From: Megalopta genalis
Taxonomy: Eukaryota; Arthropoda; Insecta; Hymenoptera; Halictidae
NCBI RefSeq assembly: GCF_051020955.1
Contig: NW_027476093.1
Location: 3,120,001-3,184,000 of the forward strand
Reading direction: 5' to 3'
Length of the DNA stretch: 64,000 nucleotides
Below are positions 16,001-27,336 of the stretch, piece after piece. A program made the translations under genes and the position numbers. Numbering within the stretch: the stretch's first letter is position 1; each line of letters begins with the position of its first letter. The notes below the pieces were generated by a model that did not search any database, had not been told where the DNA came from, and was given only the letters and a program-made list of their open reading frames with translations.

Positions 16001-17159
16001 AAACCAATCAAACAACCAACGAACCATACAGACAAACAAACCACCTAACAAACAAACCAATCAAACAACCAACGAAACATACAGACGATCAAACAATCAA
16101 ACGAACGAACAAACAAACAAACAAACAAACAACGAAACACACAGTCAAACAAACAAACAAACCAATCAAACTACCAAACTAACAAAGAAACCAATCAAAC
16201 AAACCAATCCAACAACCAACGAAACATACAGACGATCAAACAATCAAACGAACGAACAAACAAACAAACAAACAAACAAACAAGGAAACACACAGACAAA
16301 CAAACAAACAAACCAATCAAACTACCAAACTAACAAACAAACCAATCCAACAACCAACGAAACATACAGACAAACATACAAACAAACGAACGATTAAACA
16401 AACAAACAAACAAACGCACGAACAAACGAACAAAAAAACCAAACAAACCAATCAAACAAACAATCTAACAAACTAACAAACAAATTAACTAACAAACTAA
16501 CAAACGAACAAGCAAACAAACAAACCAACAAGCGAACAAACAAACGAATAATCCAATCTAACAAACAAACTAACTAACAAACTAACAAACGAACAAACAA
16601 ACAAACAATCCAATCTAACAAACAAACAAACTAACAAACTAACAAACAAACTAATCAAACAACCAACGAAACATACAGACAAACAAACAAACAAACAGAC
16701 CAATCAAACAACCAACGAAACATACAGACGATCAAACAAACAAACGAACGAACAAACAAACAAACAAACAACGAAACACACAGACAAACAAACAAACAAA
16801 CAAACCAATCAAACTAACAAACTAACAAACAAACCAATCAAGCAAACAAACAAACAAACCAATCAAACAAACAAACTAACAAACAAACGAATCATACAAA
16901 CAAATTAACTAACAAACTAACACACAAAGAAGCAAACAAACAAACAAACGAACAAAAAACAAACAAACCAATCAAACAAACAAACAAACGAACAAACAAA
17001 CAAACAATCCAATCTAACAAACAAACTAACTAACAAACTAACAAACAAACCAATCAAACAACCAACGAAACAGACAGACAAACAAATAAACAAATAAACG
17101 AACAAACAATCAAACAAACAAACCAATCAAACAATCAACGAAACATACAAACAAACAAA

Positions 17160-17207
17160 CGAACAAACGAACAAACGAACAAACGAACAAACGAACAAAC
17201 GAACAAA
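17160..17207. repeat. (CGAACAAA)6 array
   Basis: Six units in the same flanks as the 21-unit array at 8,449. The flanks are constant in offset on each side (8,711 left, 8,591 right), so the 120-bp difference is exactly 15 units. Confidence 0.95.
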
Positions 17208-17798
17208 CAAACAAACTAACAAACCAATCAAACAAACAAACTAAGTAAGAAACTAACAAACAAACTAACTAACAAACTAACAAACATATAACTAACAAAC
17301 TAACAAAGAAACCAATTAAACAACCAACGAAACATACAGACAAACAAACAAACAAACGAACGAATAAACAAACAAGCAAACAAACAAACGAACAAACGAA
17401 CAAATAAACAAACAAACAAACCAATCAAACAAACAAATTATCTAACAATCTAACAAACAAACAAGCAAACAAACAAACTAACAAACTAACAAACTAACAA
17501 ACAAACAACCAACGAAACATACAGACAAACAAACAAACGAACAAACAAACAAAGAAACCAAGCAAACAAACTAACTAACAAGCTAGCAAACAAACCAATC
17601 AAGCAACCAACGAAACATACAGACAAAACAAACAAACAAACAAAAGAACAAACAAACAAACAAACAAACAAACTAGCAAACTAACAACCAAACCAAACAA
17701 ACAAACAAGCTAACAAACCAACAAATTAACAAACAAATTAACAAACCAATCAAACAAACAAACTAACAAACAAACAAACAAATTAACTAACAAACTAA

Positions 17799-17918
17799 CA
17801 AGCAAACAAGCAAACAAGCAAACAAGCAAACAAGCAAACAAGCAAACAAGCAAACAAGCAAACAAGCAAACAAGCAAACAAGCAAACAAGCAAACAAGCA
17901 AACAAGCAAACAAGCAAA
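17799..17918. repeat. (CAAGCAAA)15 array
   Basis: Fifteen perfect 8-mers. G stands at the end of every second 4-mer. This is the longest of three paralogous tracts (7, 15 and 8 units). Confidence 0.93.
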
Positions 17919-18446
17919 CAAACAAACAAACTAACAAACCAATCAAACAAACAAACTAACTAACAAACTAACAAGCAAACCAATGTAACAACCAACGAAA
18001 CATACAGACAAACAAGCAGACAAACGAACGAACAAACAAACAAACTAACTAACAAGCTAACAAACAAACCAATCAAACAACCAACGAAACATACAGAAAA
18101 AACAAACAAACAAACGAACGAACGAACTAACAAACAAAATAACAAACCAATAAGACAAACAAACTAACTAACAACCTAACAAACAAACCAATCAAACAAC
18201 CAACGAAACATACAGACAAACAAACAAACAACCAAACAAACAAACAAACAAACAAACAAACAAACAAAGAAACAAACAAGCAAACAAACCAGCAAACAAA
18301 CAAACAAACAAGCAAACAACCAACGAAACATACAGACAAACAAACAAGCAAACAAACAAACAATCCAGTCTAATAAACAAACTATATAACAAACTAGCAA
18401 ACAAACCAATCAAACAACCAACGAAACATACAGACAAACAAACAAA

Positions 18447-18622
18447 CGAACAAAGGAACAAACGAACAAACGAAATAACGAACAAACGAACAAACGAACA
18501 AACGAACAAACGAACAAACGAACAAACGAACAAACGAACAAACGAACAAACGAACAAACGAACAAACGAACAAACGAACAAACGAACAAACGAACAAACG
18601 AACAAACGAACAAACGAACAAA
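18447..18622. repeat. (CGAACAAA)22 array
   Basis: Twenty-two 8-mers with left-edge variants (GGAAC at 18,455 and CGAAATAA near 18,471) and a perfect remainder. It sits exactly where sequence shared with 9.8 kb stops. Confidence 0.92.
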
Positions 18623-19028
18623 CAAACAAACAAACAAAGAAACAAACCAATCAAACAACCAACGAAACATACAGACAAACAAATAAACAAACAAACGAAC
18701 AAACAAACAAACAAACAAACCAATCAAACAACCAACGAAACATACAGACAAACAAATAAACAAACAAACGAACAAACAAACAAACAAACAAACCAATCAA
18801 ACGAACAAACTAACAAACTAACCAACAAACAAACAAATTAACTAACAAACTAACAAACAAACCAATCTAACAACCAACGAAACATACAGACAAACAAGCA
18901 AACAAACGAACGAACAAACAAACAAACTAACTAACAAGCTAACAAACAAACCAATCAAACAACCAACGAAACATACAGAAAAATCAAACAAACAAACGAA
19001 CGAATAAACAAACAAACAAACAAACAAA

Positions 19029-19116
19029 CGAACAAACGAACAAAGAAACAAACGAACAAAAGAACAAACGAACAAACGAACAAACGAACAAACGAACAAA
19101 CGAACAAATGAACAAA
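19029..19116. repeat. Degenerate CGAACAAA array, ~11 units
   Basis: About eleven 8-mers with GAAAC, AGAAC and a final TGAAC variant. Confidence 0.85.
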
Positions 19117-19948
19117 CAAACAAACCAAACAAACAAATAAGCTAACAAACAAACAAACTAACAAACCAATCAAACAAACCATCTAACTAACAAACTAACA
19201 AACAAATCAATCAAACAACCAACGAAACATACAGACAAACAAACAAACAAACGAACGAACAAATAAACAATCCAATCTAACAAACAAACTGACTAACAAA
19301 CTAACAAACAATAAACCAACGAAACATACAGACAAACAAACGAACGAACAAACAAACAAACAAACAAGCTAACAAACAAACAAACGAACAAACTAACTAA
19401 CAAACCAATCAATCAAACAAACTGACTAACAAACTAACAAACAAACCAATCAAACAACCAACGAAACATACAGACAAACAAACAAACAAAAGAACAAACA
19501 AACAAACAAAGAAATAAACCAATGAAACAAACAAACTAACTAACAAACCAATCAAACAATCAAACAAACTAACAAACCAATCAAACAAACAATCTAACTA
19601 ACAAACTAACAAACAAACTAACTAACAAACTAACAAACTAACAATCTAACAAACTAACAAACTAACAAACTAACAAACAAACAACCAACGAAACATACAG
19701 ACAAACAAACAAACGAACAAACAAACAAAGAAACCAAACAAACAAACTAACTAACAAGCTAGCAAACAAACCAATCAAACAACCAACGAAACATACAGAC
19801 AAACAAACAAACAAAAGAACAAACAAACAAACAAACAAACAAGCAAACTAGCAAACTAACAGACAAACCAAACAAACAAACAAGCTAACAAACCAACAAA
19901 TTAACAAACAAATTAACAAACAAACAAACAAATTAACTAACAAACTAA

Positions 19949-20012
19949 CAAGCAAACAAGCAAACAAGCAAACAAGCAAACAAGCAAACAAGCAAACAAG
20001 CAAACAAGCAAA
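19949..20012. repeat. (CAAGCAAA)8 array
   Basis: Eight perfect units after the same left flank as the arrays at 9,208 and 17,799. Confidence 0.93.
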
Positions 20013-20260
20013 CAAACAAACAAACAAACAAACAAACTAACAAACCAATCAAACAAACAAACTAACTAACAAACTAACAAGCAAACCAATGTAACAACCA
20101 ACGAAACATACAGACAAACAAGCAAACAAACGAACGGACAAACAAACAAACTAACTAACAAGCTAACAAACAAACCAATCAAACAACCAACGAAACATAC
20201 AGAAAAAACAAACAAACAAACGAACGAATAAACAAACAAACAAACAAACAAATGAAAAAA

Positions 20261-20387
20261 CGACAAACGAACAAACGAACAAAAGAACAAACGAACAAAC
20301 GAACAAACGATCAAACGAACAAACGAACAAACGAACAAACGAACAAACGAACAAACGAACAAACGAACGAACGAACAAACGAACAAA
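20261..20387. repeat. Degenerate CGAACAAA array, ~16 units
   Basis: About sixteen units including a one-base-short CGACAAA at the left, AGAAC near 20,284 and CGATC near 20,310. CGAACGAACGAAC near 20,364 breaks the 8-bp alternation. Confidence 0.85.
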
Positions 20388-20900
20388 CAAACAAACCAAA
20401 CAAACAAATAAGCTAACAAACAAACTAACAAACCAATCAAACAAACCATCTAACTAACAAACTAACAAACAAATCAATCAAACAACCAACGAAACACACA
20501 GACAAACAAACAAACAAACGAAAGAACAAGTAAACAATCCAATCTAACAAACAAACTGACTAACAAACTAACAAACAAACAACCAACGAAACATACAGAC
20601 AAACAAACGAACGAACAAACAAACAAACATACAAGCTAACAAACAAACAAACGAACAAACAAGCAAACAAACCAAACAAACAAACAAACTAACTAACAAA
20701 CTAACAAACAAACCAATCAAATAACCAACGAAACATACAGACAAACAAACAAACTAACGAACAAACAAACAAACTAACTAACTAACAAGCTAACAAACAA
20801 ACCAATCAAACAACAAACGAATCATACAGACAAACAAATAAATAAACAAACAAACTATCAAACTAACAAACAAACCAAACAAACAAACCAACTAACAAAC

Positions 20901-22690
20901 AAACAAACAAACGAACAAACAAACAAACAAACAAGCTAACAAACCAACAAACTAACAAACCAATCAAACAAACAAACTAACAAACAAACAAACAAATTAA
21001 CTAACAAACTAAGAAACAAAAAAGCAAACAAACAAACAAACAAACTAACTAACAAACCAATCAATCAAACAAACTGACTAACAAACTAACAAACAAACCA
21101 ATCAAACAACCAACGAAACATACAGACAAACAAACAAACAAACAAACAAACAAACGAACAAACAAACAAACGTACAAACAAACAAACTAACAAACAAACA
21201 AACTAATTAACAAACCAATCAAACAATCAAACAAACTAACAAACAAATCAAACAAACAATCTAACTAACAAACTAACAAACAAACTAACTAACAAACTAA
21301 CAAACTAACAATCTAACAAAGTAACAAACTAACAAACTAACAAACTAACAAACTAACAAACTAACAAACAAACAAACTAACAAACTAACAAACAAACAAC
21401 CAACGAAACATACAGACAAACAAACAAACGAACAAAGAAACCAAACAAACAAACTAACTAACAAGCTAGCAAACAAACCAATCAAACAACCAACGAAACA
21501 TACAGACAAACAAACAAACAAAAGACCAAACAAACAAACAAACAAACAAACTAGCAAACTAACAACCAAACCAAACAAACAAACAAGCTAACAAACCAAC
21601 AAATTAACAAACAAACTAACAAACAAACTAACAAACAAACAAACCAAACAAACAAACAAGCTAACAAACAAACTAACAAACCAATCAATCAAACAAACTA
21701 ATAAACAGAACAATCAAACAACCAACGAAACATACAGACAAACAAACGAACAAACAACCAAACAAAAAACAAACAAACCAATCAAACAAATAAACTAACA
21801 AACAAACAAACAATCCAACCATCAAACAAACTAACAAACAAACAAACAAACCAATCAAACAAACAAACAAACAAACCAATCAAACAAACAAACCAATCAA
21901 ACAAACAAACAAACAACGAAACATAAAGACAAACAAACAGACAAGCAAACAAACAAACTAACTAACAAACCAATCAATCAAACAAACTGACTAACAAACT
22001 AACAAACAAACCAATCAAACAACCAACGAAACATACAGACAAACAAACAAACAAACAAATGAACAAACAAACAAACGAACAAACAAACAAACTAACAAAC
22101 AAACAAACTAACTAACAAACCAATCAAACAATCAAACAAACTAACAAACAAATCAAACAAACAATCTAACTAACAAACTAACAAACAAACTAACTAACAA
22201 ACTAACAAACTAACAATCTAACAAACTAACAAACTAACAAACTAACAAACTAACAAACTAACAAACAAACAAACTAACAAACTAACAAACAAACAACCAA
22301 CGAAACATACATACAAACAAACAAACGAACAAACAAACAAAGAAACCAAACAAACAAACTAACTAACAAGCTAGCAAACAAACCAATCAAACAACCAACG
22401 AAACATACAGACAAACAAACACAACAAAAGACCAAACAAACAAACAAACAAACAAACTAGTAAACTAACAACCAAACCAAACTAACAAACAAGCTAACAA
22501 ACCAACAAATTAACAAACAAACTAACAAACAAACAAACCAAACAAACAAACAAGCCAACAAACAAACTAACAAACCAATCAATCAAACAAACTAATAAAC
22601 AGAACAATCAAACAACCAACGAAACATACAGACAAACAAACGAACAAACAACCAAACAAAAAACAAACAAACGAACAAACAAACAAACGA
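20901..22690. repeat. ~0.9 kb tandem duplication in diverged satellite
   Basis: Landmarks recur about 905-913 bp apart. CAAACTGACTAAC lies near 21,071 and 21,984, the CTAA-dense patch near 21,261 and 22,166, and CTAATAAACAGAACAATC near 21,700 and 22,592. A more diverged third copy lies around 19,420-20,010. No gene. Confidence 0.8.
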
Positions 22691-22694
22691 AAAA

Positions 22695-22798
22695 CGAACA
22701 AACGAACAAACGAACAAACGAACAAACGAACAAACGAACAAACGAACAAACGAACAAACGAACAAACGAACAAACTAACAAACGAACAAACGAACAAA
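22695..22798. repeat. CGAACAAA array, 13 units
   Basis: Thirteen 8-mers, one carrying CTAA instead of CGAA near 22,775. Confidence 0.9.
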
Positions 22799-25118
22799 CA
22801 AACCAATCAAACAAACAAACCAATCAAACAAACAATCAAACAAACAAATTAACTAACAAACTAACAAACAAACAAGCAAACAAACAAACAAACCAACAAA
22901 CAAACAAACAATGCAGTCTAATAAACAAACTAACTAACAAACTAGCAAACAAACTAATCAAACAACCATCGAAACATACAGACAAACAAACAAACAAACG
23001 AACAAACAAACAAACTATCAAACTAACAAACAAACCAATCAAACAACCAACGAAATATACAGACAAACAAACAAACGAACAAACAAACAAACCAATGAAA
23101 CAAACAAACTAACAAACAAACAAACAAACAAACAAACAAACTAATAGACCAATCAAACAAACAAATTAACTAACAAACTAACAAACAAACCAATCTAACA
23201 ACCAACGAAATATACAGACAAACAAACAAACAAACGAACAAATAAACAAACAAACAAACAAACAGCGAAACATACAGACAAACAAGCAAACAAACAAACG
23301 AACGAACAAACGAACAAACGAACAAACGAACAAACGAACAAACGAACAAACGAACAAACGAACAAACGAACAAACGAACAAACGAACAAACGAACAAACG
23401 AACAAACGAACAAACGAACAAACGAACAAACGAACAAACGAACAAACAAACAAACAAACAAACAAAGCAATCAAACAAACAAAGTAACAAACAAACAAAC
23501 AAACCAAACAAACAAACAAATTAACTAACATACTAACAAACAAACAAGCAAACAAACAAACAAACGAACAAACAAACAAACAATCCAGTCTAATAAACAA
23601 ACTAACTAAAAAACTAGCAAACAAACTAATCAAACAACCAACGAAACATACAGACAAACAAACCAACAAATGAACAAACAAACAAACATACAAACAAACA
23701 AACTAGCAAACTAACAAACAAACCAAACAAACAAACTAACAAACAAACAAACTAACTAACAAACTAACAAACCAATCAAACAAACAAACGAACTATCAAA
23801 CTAACAAACAAACCAATCAAACAACCAACGAAACATACAGACAAACAAACAAACAAACGAACGAATAAACAAACAAACAAACAAACAAACAAACAAACAA
23901 ACAAACAAACAAACAAACAAACGAACGAATAAACAAACAAACAAACAAACGAACGAACAAACGAACAAACAAACAAACAAACAAAGCAATCAAACAAACA
24001 AACTGACAAACAAACAAACAAACAAAGAAACCAAACAAACAAACAAATTAACTAACATACTAACAAACAAACAAGCAAACAAACAAACAAACTAACAAAC
24101 AATCAAACTAACAAACAATCAAACTAACAAACAAACAAACTAACAAACAAACAAACTAACTAACAAACTAACGAACCAATCAAACAAACAAACGAACTAT
24201 CAAACTAACAAGCAAACCAATCAAACAACCAACGAAACATACAGACAAGCAAACAAACAAACAAACAAACGAACAAACAAACAAGCAAACAAACAAACAA
24301 ACAAACAAACCAATCAAACAAACAAACTGACAAACAAACAAACAAACAAAGAAACCAAACAAACAAACAAATTAACTAACACACTAGCAAACAAACAAGC
24401 AAACAAACAAACAAACTAACAAACAATCAAACTAACAAACAAACAAACTAACAAACAAACAAACTAACTAACAAACCAATCAAACAAACAAACGAACTAT
24501 CAAACTAACAAGCAAACCAATCAAACAACCAACGAAACATACAGACAAGCAAACAAACAAACAAACAAACGAACAAACAAACAAGCAAACAAACAAGCAA
24601 ACTAACAAACAAACAAACAAACGAACGAATAAACAAACAAACAAACAAACGAACGAATAAACGAACAAACGAACAAACAAACAAACAAACAAACAAACAA
24701 ACAAAGCAATCAAACAAACAAACTGACAAACAAACAAACAAACAAAGAAACCAAACAAACAAACAAATTAACTAACATACTAACAAACAAACAAGCAAAC
24801 AAACAAACAAACTAACAAACAGTCAAACTAACAAACAAACAAACTAACAAACAAACAAAATAACTAACAAACTAACAAACCAATCAAACAAACAAACGAA
24901 CTATCAAACTAACAAGCAAACCAATCAAACAACCAACGAAACATACAGACAAGCAAACAAACAAACAAACAAACGAACAAACAAACAAGCAAACAAAAAA
25001 ACAAACTAACAAACAAACCAATCAAACAACCAACGAAACATACAGACAAACAAACAGACGAACGAGCGAATAAGCAAACAAAGAAACAAACAAACAGACA
25101 AACGAACAAACAAACAAA
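22799..25118. repeat. Diverged satellite; paralogue of 0.8-2.0 kb plus ~400-bp tandem units
   Basis: The left part matches 0.8-2.05 kb (GCAGTCTAATAAAC near 22,913; CCAGTCTAATAAAC near 23,585). From 23,776 a unit marked by CGAACTATCAAACTAAC repeats with starts near 23,790, 24,194, 24,494 and 24,898. Spacings are 404, 300 and 404 bp, so the middle copy lacks about 104 bp. No gene. Confidence 0.82.
23303..23446. repeat. (CGAACAAA)18 array
   Basis: Eighteen perfect units. The right flank matches that of the 23-unit array at 1,231-1,414. Confidence 0.93.
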
Positions 25119-25446
25119 CGAACAAACGAACAAACGAACAAACGAACAAACGAACAAACGAACAAACGAACAAACGAACAAACGAACAAACGAACAAACG
25201 AACAAACGAACAAACGAACAAACGAACAAACGAACAAACGAACAAACGAACAAACGAACAAACGAACAAACGAACAAACGAACAAACGAACAAACGAACA
25301 AACGAACAAACGAACAAACGAACAAACGAACAAACGAACAAACGAACAATCGAACAAACGAACAAACGAACAAACGAACAAACGAACAAACGAACAAACG
25401 AACAAACGAACAAACGAACAAACGAACAAACGAACAAACGAACAAA
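25119..25446. repeat. (CGAACAAA)41 array
   Basis: The longest 8-mer array in the window: 41 units with a single AATCGAAC variant near 25,350. Confidence 0.94.
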
Positions 25447-25660
25447 CAAACAAGCAAACAAACAAACAAACAAACTAGCAAACAACCAACGAAACATACA
25501 GACAAACAAACAAACAAACAATCAAACAAGCAAACAAACAAACAATCCAGTCTAATAAACAAACTATCTAACAAACTAGCAAACAAACCAATCAAACAAC
25601 CAACGAAACATACAGACAAACAAACAAACATACAAACAAACAAACTAGCCAACTAACAAA
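25447..25660. repeat. Unique-order flank duplicated at 27,078-27,336
   Basis: Period-4 DNA with CTAGCAAACAACC, CCAGTCTAATAAAC and ACTAGCCAACTAAC landmarks. The same order occurs at 27,078-27,336, offset 1,631 before and 1,676 after a 45-bp insertion there. Confidence 0.88.
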
Positions 25661-25795
25661 CAAACAAAACAAACAAAACAAACAAAACAAACAAAACAAA
25701 CAAAACAAACAAAACAAACAAAACAAACAAAACAAACAAAACAAACAAAACAAACAAAACAAACAAAACAAACAAAACAAACAAAACAAACAAAA
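25661..25795. repeat. (CAAACAAAA)15 short 9-mer array
   Basis: Fifteen perfect 9-mers (CA3+CA4 alternating) start directly after the ACTAGCCAACTAAC flank and return to period-4 DNA at 25,796. This is the only 9-mer tract in the left third. It occupies the same junction from which the 5.4-kb 9-mer field starts at 27,337. Confidence 0.95.
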
Positions 25796-26652
25796 CAAAC
25801 AAACAAACTAACTAACAAACAAACAAACAAACTAACTAACAAACTAACAAACCAATCAAACAAACAAACAAACGAACCAACAAACAAACAAACAAACAAC
25901 CAACCAACGAAACATACAGACAAACAAACAAACGAACGAACGAACAAACAAACAAACAAACAATCCAATCTAACAAACATACTAACATACTAACAAACAA
26001 ACAATCAAACAAACAAACAAACAAACAATCAAACAAAATTCAAGCAAACAAACTAACAAACAAACAAACCAATCAAACAAACAAACAACCCTACGAACGA
26101 ACAAACGAACAAGCAAACAAACAAACAAACAAACGAACAAACGAACAAACGAACAAACGAACAAACGAACAAACGAACAAACGAACAAACGAACAAACAA
26201 ACTAAAAAACATACAAACAAACAAACCAATCAAACAATCAAACAAACAAACAAACCAATCAAACAAACAAATTAACTAATAAACTAACAAACAAACAAGC
26301 AAACAAACAAACAAACAAACGAACAAACAAACAAACAAACAAACAATCCAATCTAACAAACAAACTAACTAACAGACTAACAAAAAAACCAATCAAACAA
26401 AAAACGAAACATGCAGACAAACAAACAAACGAACAAACAAACAAGCAAACAAACAAACAAACATACTAGCAAACTAACAAACGAACCAGACAAACAAACA
26501 AACTAACAAACTAACTAACTAGCAAACTAACAAACCAATCAAACAAACAAACTAACTAACAAACAAACCAATCAAACAACCAACGAAACATACAGACAAA
26601 CAAACAAACAAACGAACGAATAAACAAAGAAACAAACAAACAAACAAACGAA
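25796..26652. repeat. Diverged satellite with (CGAACAAA)8
   Basis: Period-4 DNA with one ACCCTACGAACG oddity near 26,088, an AAAATTCAAGC break near 26,036, and an eight-unit CGAACAAA array at 26,134-26,197. No gene. Confidence 0.85.
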
Positions 26653-26932
26653 CGAACAAACGAACAAACGAACAAACGAACAAACGAACAAACGAACAAA
26701 CGAACAAACGAACAAACGAACAAACGAACAAACGAACAAACGAACAAACGAACAAACGAACAAACGAACAAACGAACAAAGGAACAAACGAACAAAGGAA
26801 CAAACGAACAAACGAACAAACGAACAAACGAACAAACGAACAAACGAACAAACGAACAAACGAACAAACGTACAAACGAACAAACGAACAAACGAACAAA
26901 CGAACAAACGAACAAACGAACAAACGAACAAA
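26653..26932. repeat. (CGAACAAA)35 array
   Basis: Thirty-five 8-mers. Three carry point changes: GGAAC near 26,780 and 26,796, and CGTAC near 26,870. Confidence 0.93.
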
Positions 26933-27021
26933 CCAATGAAACAAACAAACTAACCACCAAACAAACAAACAAACTAACCACCAAACAAACAAACAAACCA
27001 ACAAACCAACAAACAAACAAA
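26933..27021. repeat. Short CTAACCACCAAAC tandem patch
   Basis: CTAACCACCAAAC occurs twice near 26,950 and 26,975, followed by CCAACAAA 4-mer pairs. It separates two CGAACAAA arrays. Confidence 0.8.
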
Positions 27022-27077
27022 CGAACAAACGAACAAACGAACAAACGAACAAACGAACAAACGAACAAACGAACAAA
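27022..27077. repeat. (CGAACAAA)7 array
   Basis: Seven perfect 8-mers. The sequence to its right is the duplicated flank of the 41-unit array at 25,119, so the two arrays occupy paralogous positions. Confidence 0.92.
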
Positions 27078-27336
27078 CAAACAAGCAAACAAACAAACAA
27101 ACAAACTAGCAAACAACCAACGAAACATACAGACAAACAAACAAACAAACAATCAAACAAGCAAACAAACAAACAATCCAGTCTAATAAACAAACAATCA
27201 AACAAGCAAACAAACAAACAATCCAGTCTAATAAACAAACTATCTAACAAACTAGCAAACAAACCAATCAAACAACCAACGAAACATACAGACAAACAAA
27301 CAAACATACAAACAAATAAACTAGCCAACTAACAAA
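27078..27336. repeat. Duplicated flank with a 45-bp tandem duplication
   Basis: This copies 25,447-25,660 with one added 45-bp block. CCAGTCTAATAAAC therefore appears twice (G of the GTC at 27,181 and 27,226). One other difference is CAAATAAAC against CAAACAAAC near 27,315. Confidence 0.88.

Larger units (their letters stand above)
11960..18450. repeat. Right copy of ~8.6-9.1 kb superrepeat
   Basis: This repeats the landmark order of 2,880-9,830. Differences are mainly array lengths (23 against 6 units at 12,895; 6 against 21 at 17,160; 15 against 7 at 17,799). There is also an additional roughly 0.2 kb of local duplication around 16,190-16,400. The shared sequence ends near 18,450, where a CGAACAAA array begins instead of continuing as at 9,830. 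Confidence 0.8.
18623..20900. repeat. Diverged satellite with degenerate 8-mer arrays
   Basis: Period-4 DNA with two tandem copies of a short CAATCAAACAACCAACG-containing segment near 18,648-18,790. It also holds degenerate CGAACAAA arrays (19,029-19,116 and 20,261-20,387) and a CAAGCAAA array. The AATGTAAC landmark recurs near 20,088. No gene. Confidence 0.82.
198..27295. repeat. Interspersed CAACCAACGAAACATACAG motif
   Basis: A non-periodic motif, usually preceded by CCAATCAAA and followed by CAAA runs, recurs throughout the left third. Examples begin near 198, 444, 500, 1,163, 1,603 and 27,273. Intervals are irregular, from under 60 bp to several hundred bp. Common variants change CATACAG to CACACAG, CAGACAG or CATACAA. 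On the - strand it reads as the recurring peptide SVCFVGCLIG in one frame, which is a by-product rather than evidence of coding. It is the most information-rich element in the window and is absent from the 9-mer and 7-mer arrays. It may be the landmark of an old satellite monomer or a protein-binding site; the sequence does not decide between them. Confidence 0.85.
1..27336. repeat. Diverged AAAC (period-4) satellite field
   Basis: This stretch is built on CAAA read with period 4. Individual 4-mers vary as CTAA, CGAA, CAAG, CCAA, CATA or CAGA, and an occasional extra or missing base shifts the phase. CTAA clusters and the CAACCAACGAAACATACAG motif recur at irregular spacing and give it a scrambled, higher-order texture. 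It contains homogeneous 8-mer arrays and kilobase-scale duplications, listed separately. Open frames on the - strand are short, hydrophobic Phe/Val/Cys/Leu repeats ended by CTAA (TTAG on the - strand). No codon bias, start context or recognisable domain is visible, so I call no gene here. The high divergence compared with the right side suggests the oldest part of the window (inference). Confidence 0.95.

Noticed and set aside
605..27077. CRISPR array
   Set aside because: The 8-bp repeats are contiguous, with no spacers, no palindromic repeat and no cas genes.
552..27152. Many short - strand frames of Phe/Val/Cys/Leu repeats resembling membrane peptides
   Set aside because: They follow directly from GTTT and GTTC repeats read in threes and end wherever CTAA occurs.
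1..27336. Telomeric repeat, from GTTAG stretches on the - strand
   Set aside because: The G-rich strand has single G only (GTTAGTTTG), no TTAGG, TTAGGG or TTTAGGG runs, and the repeats are internal and irregular.
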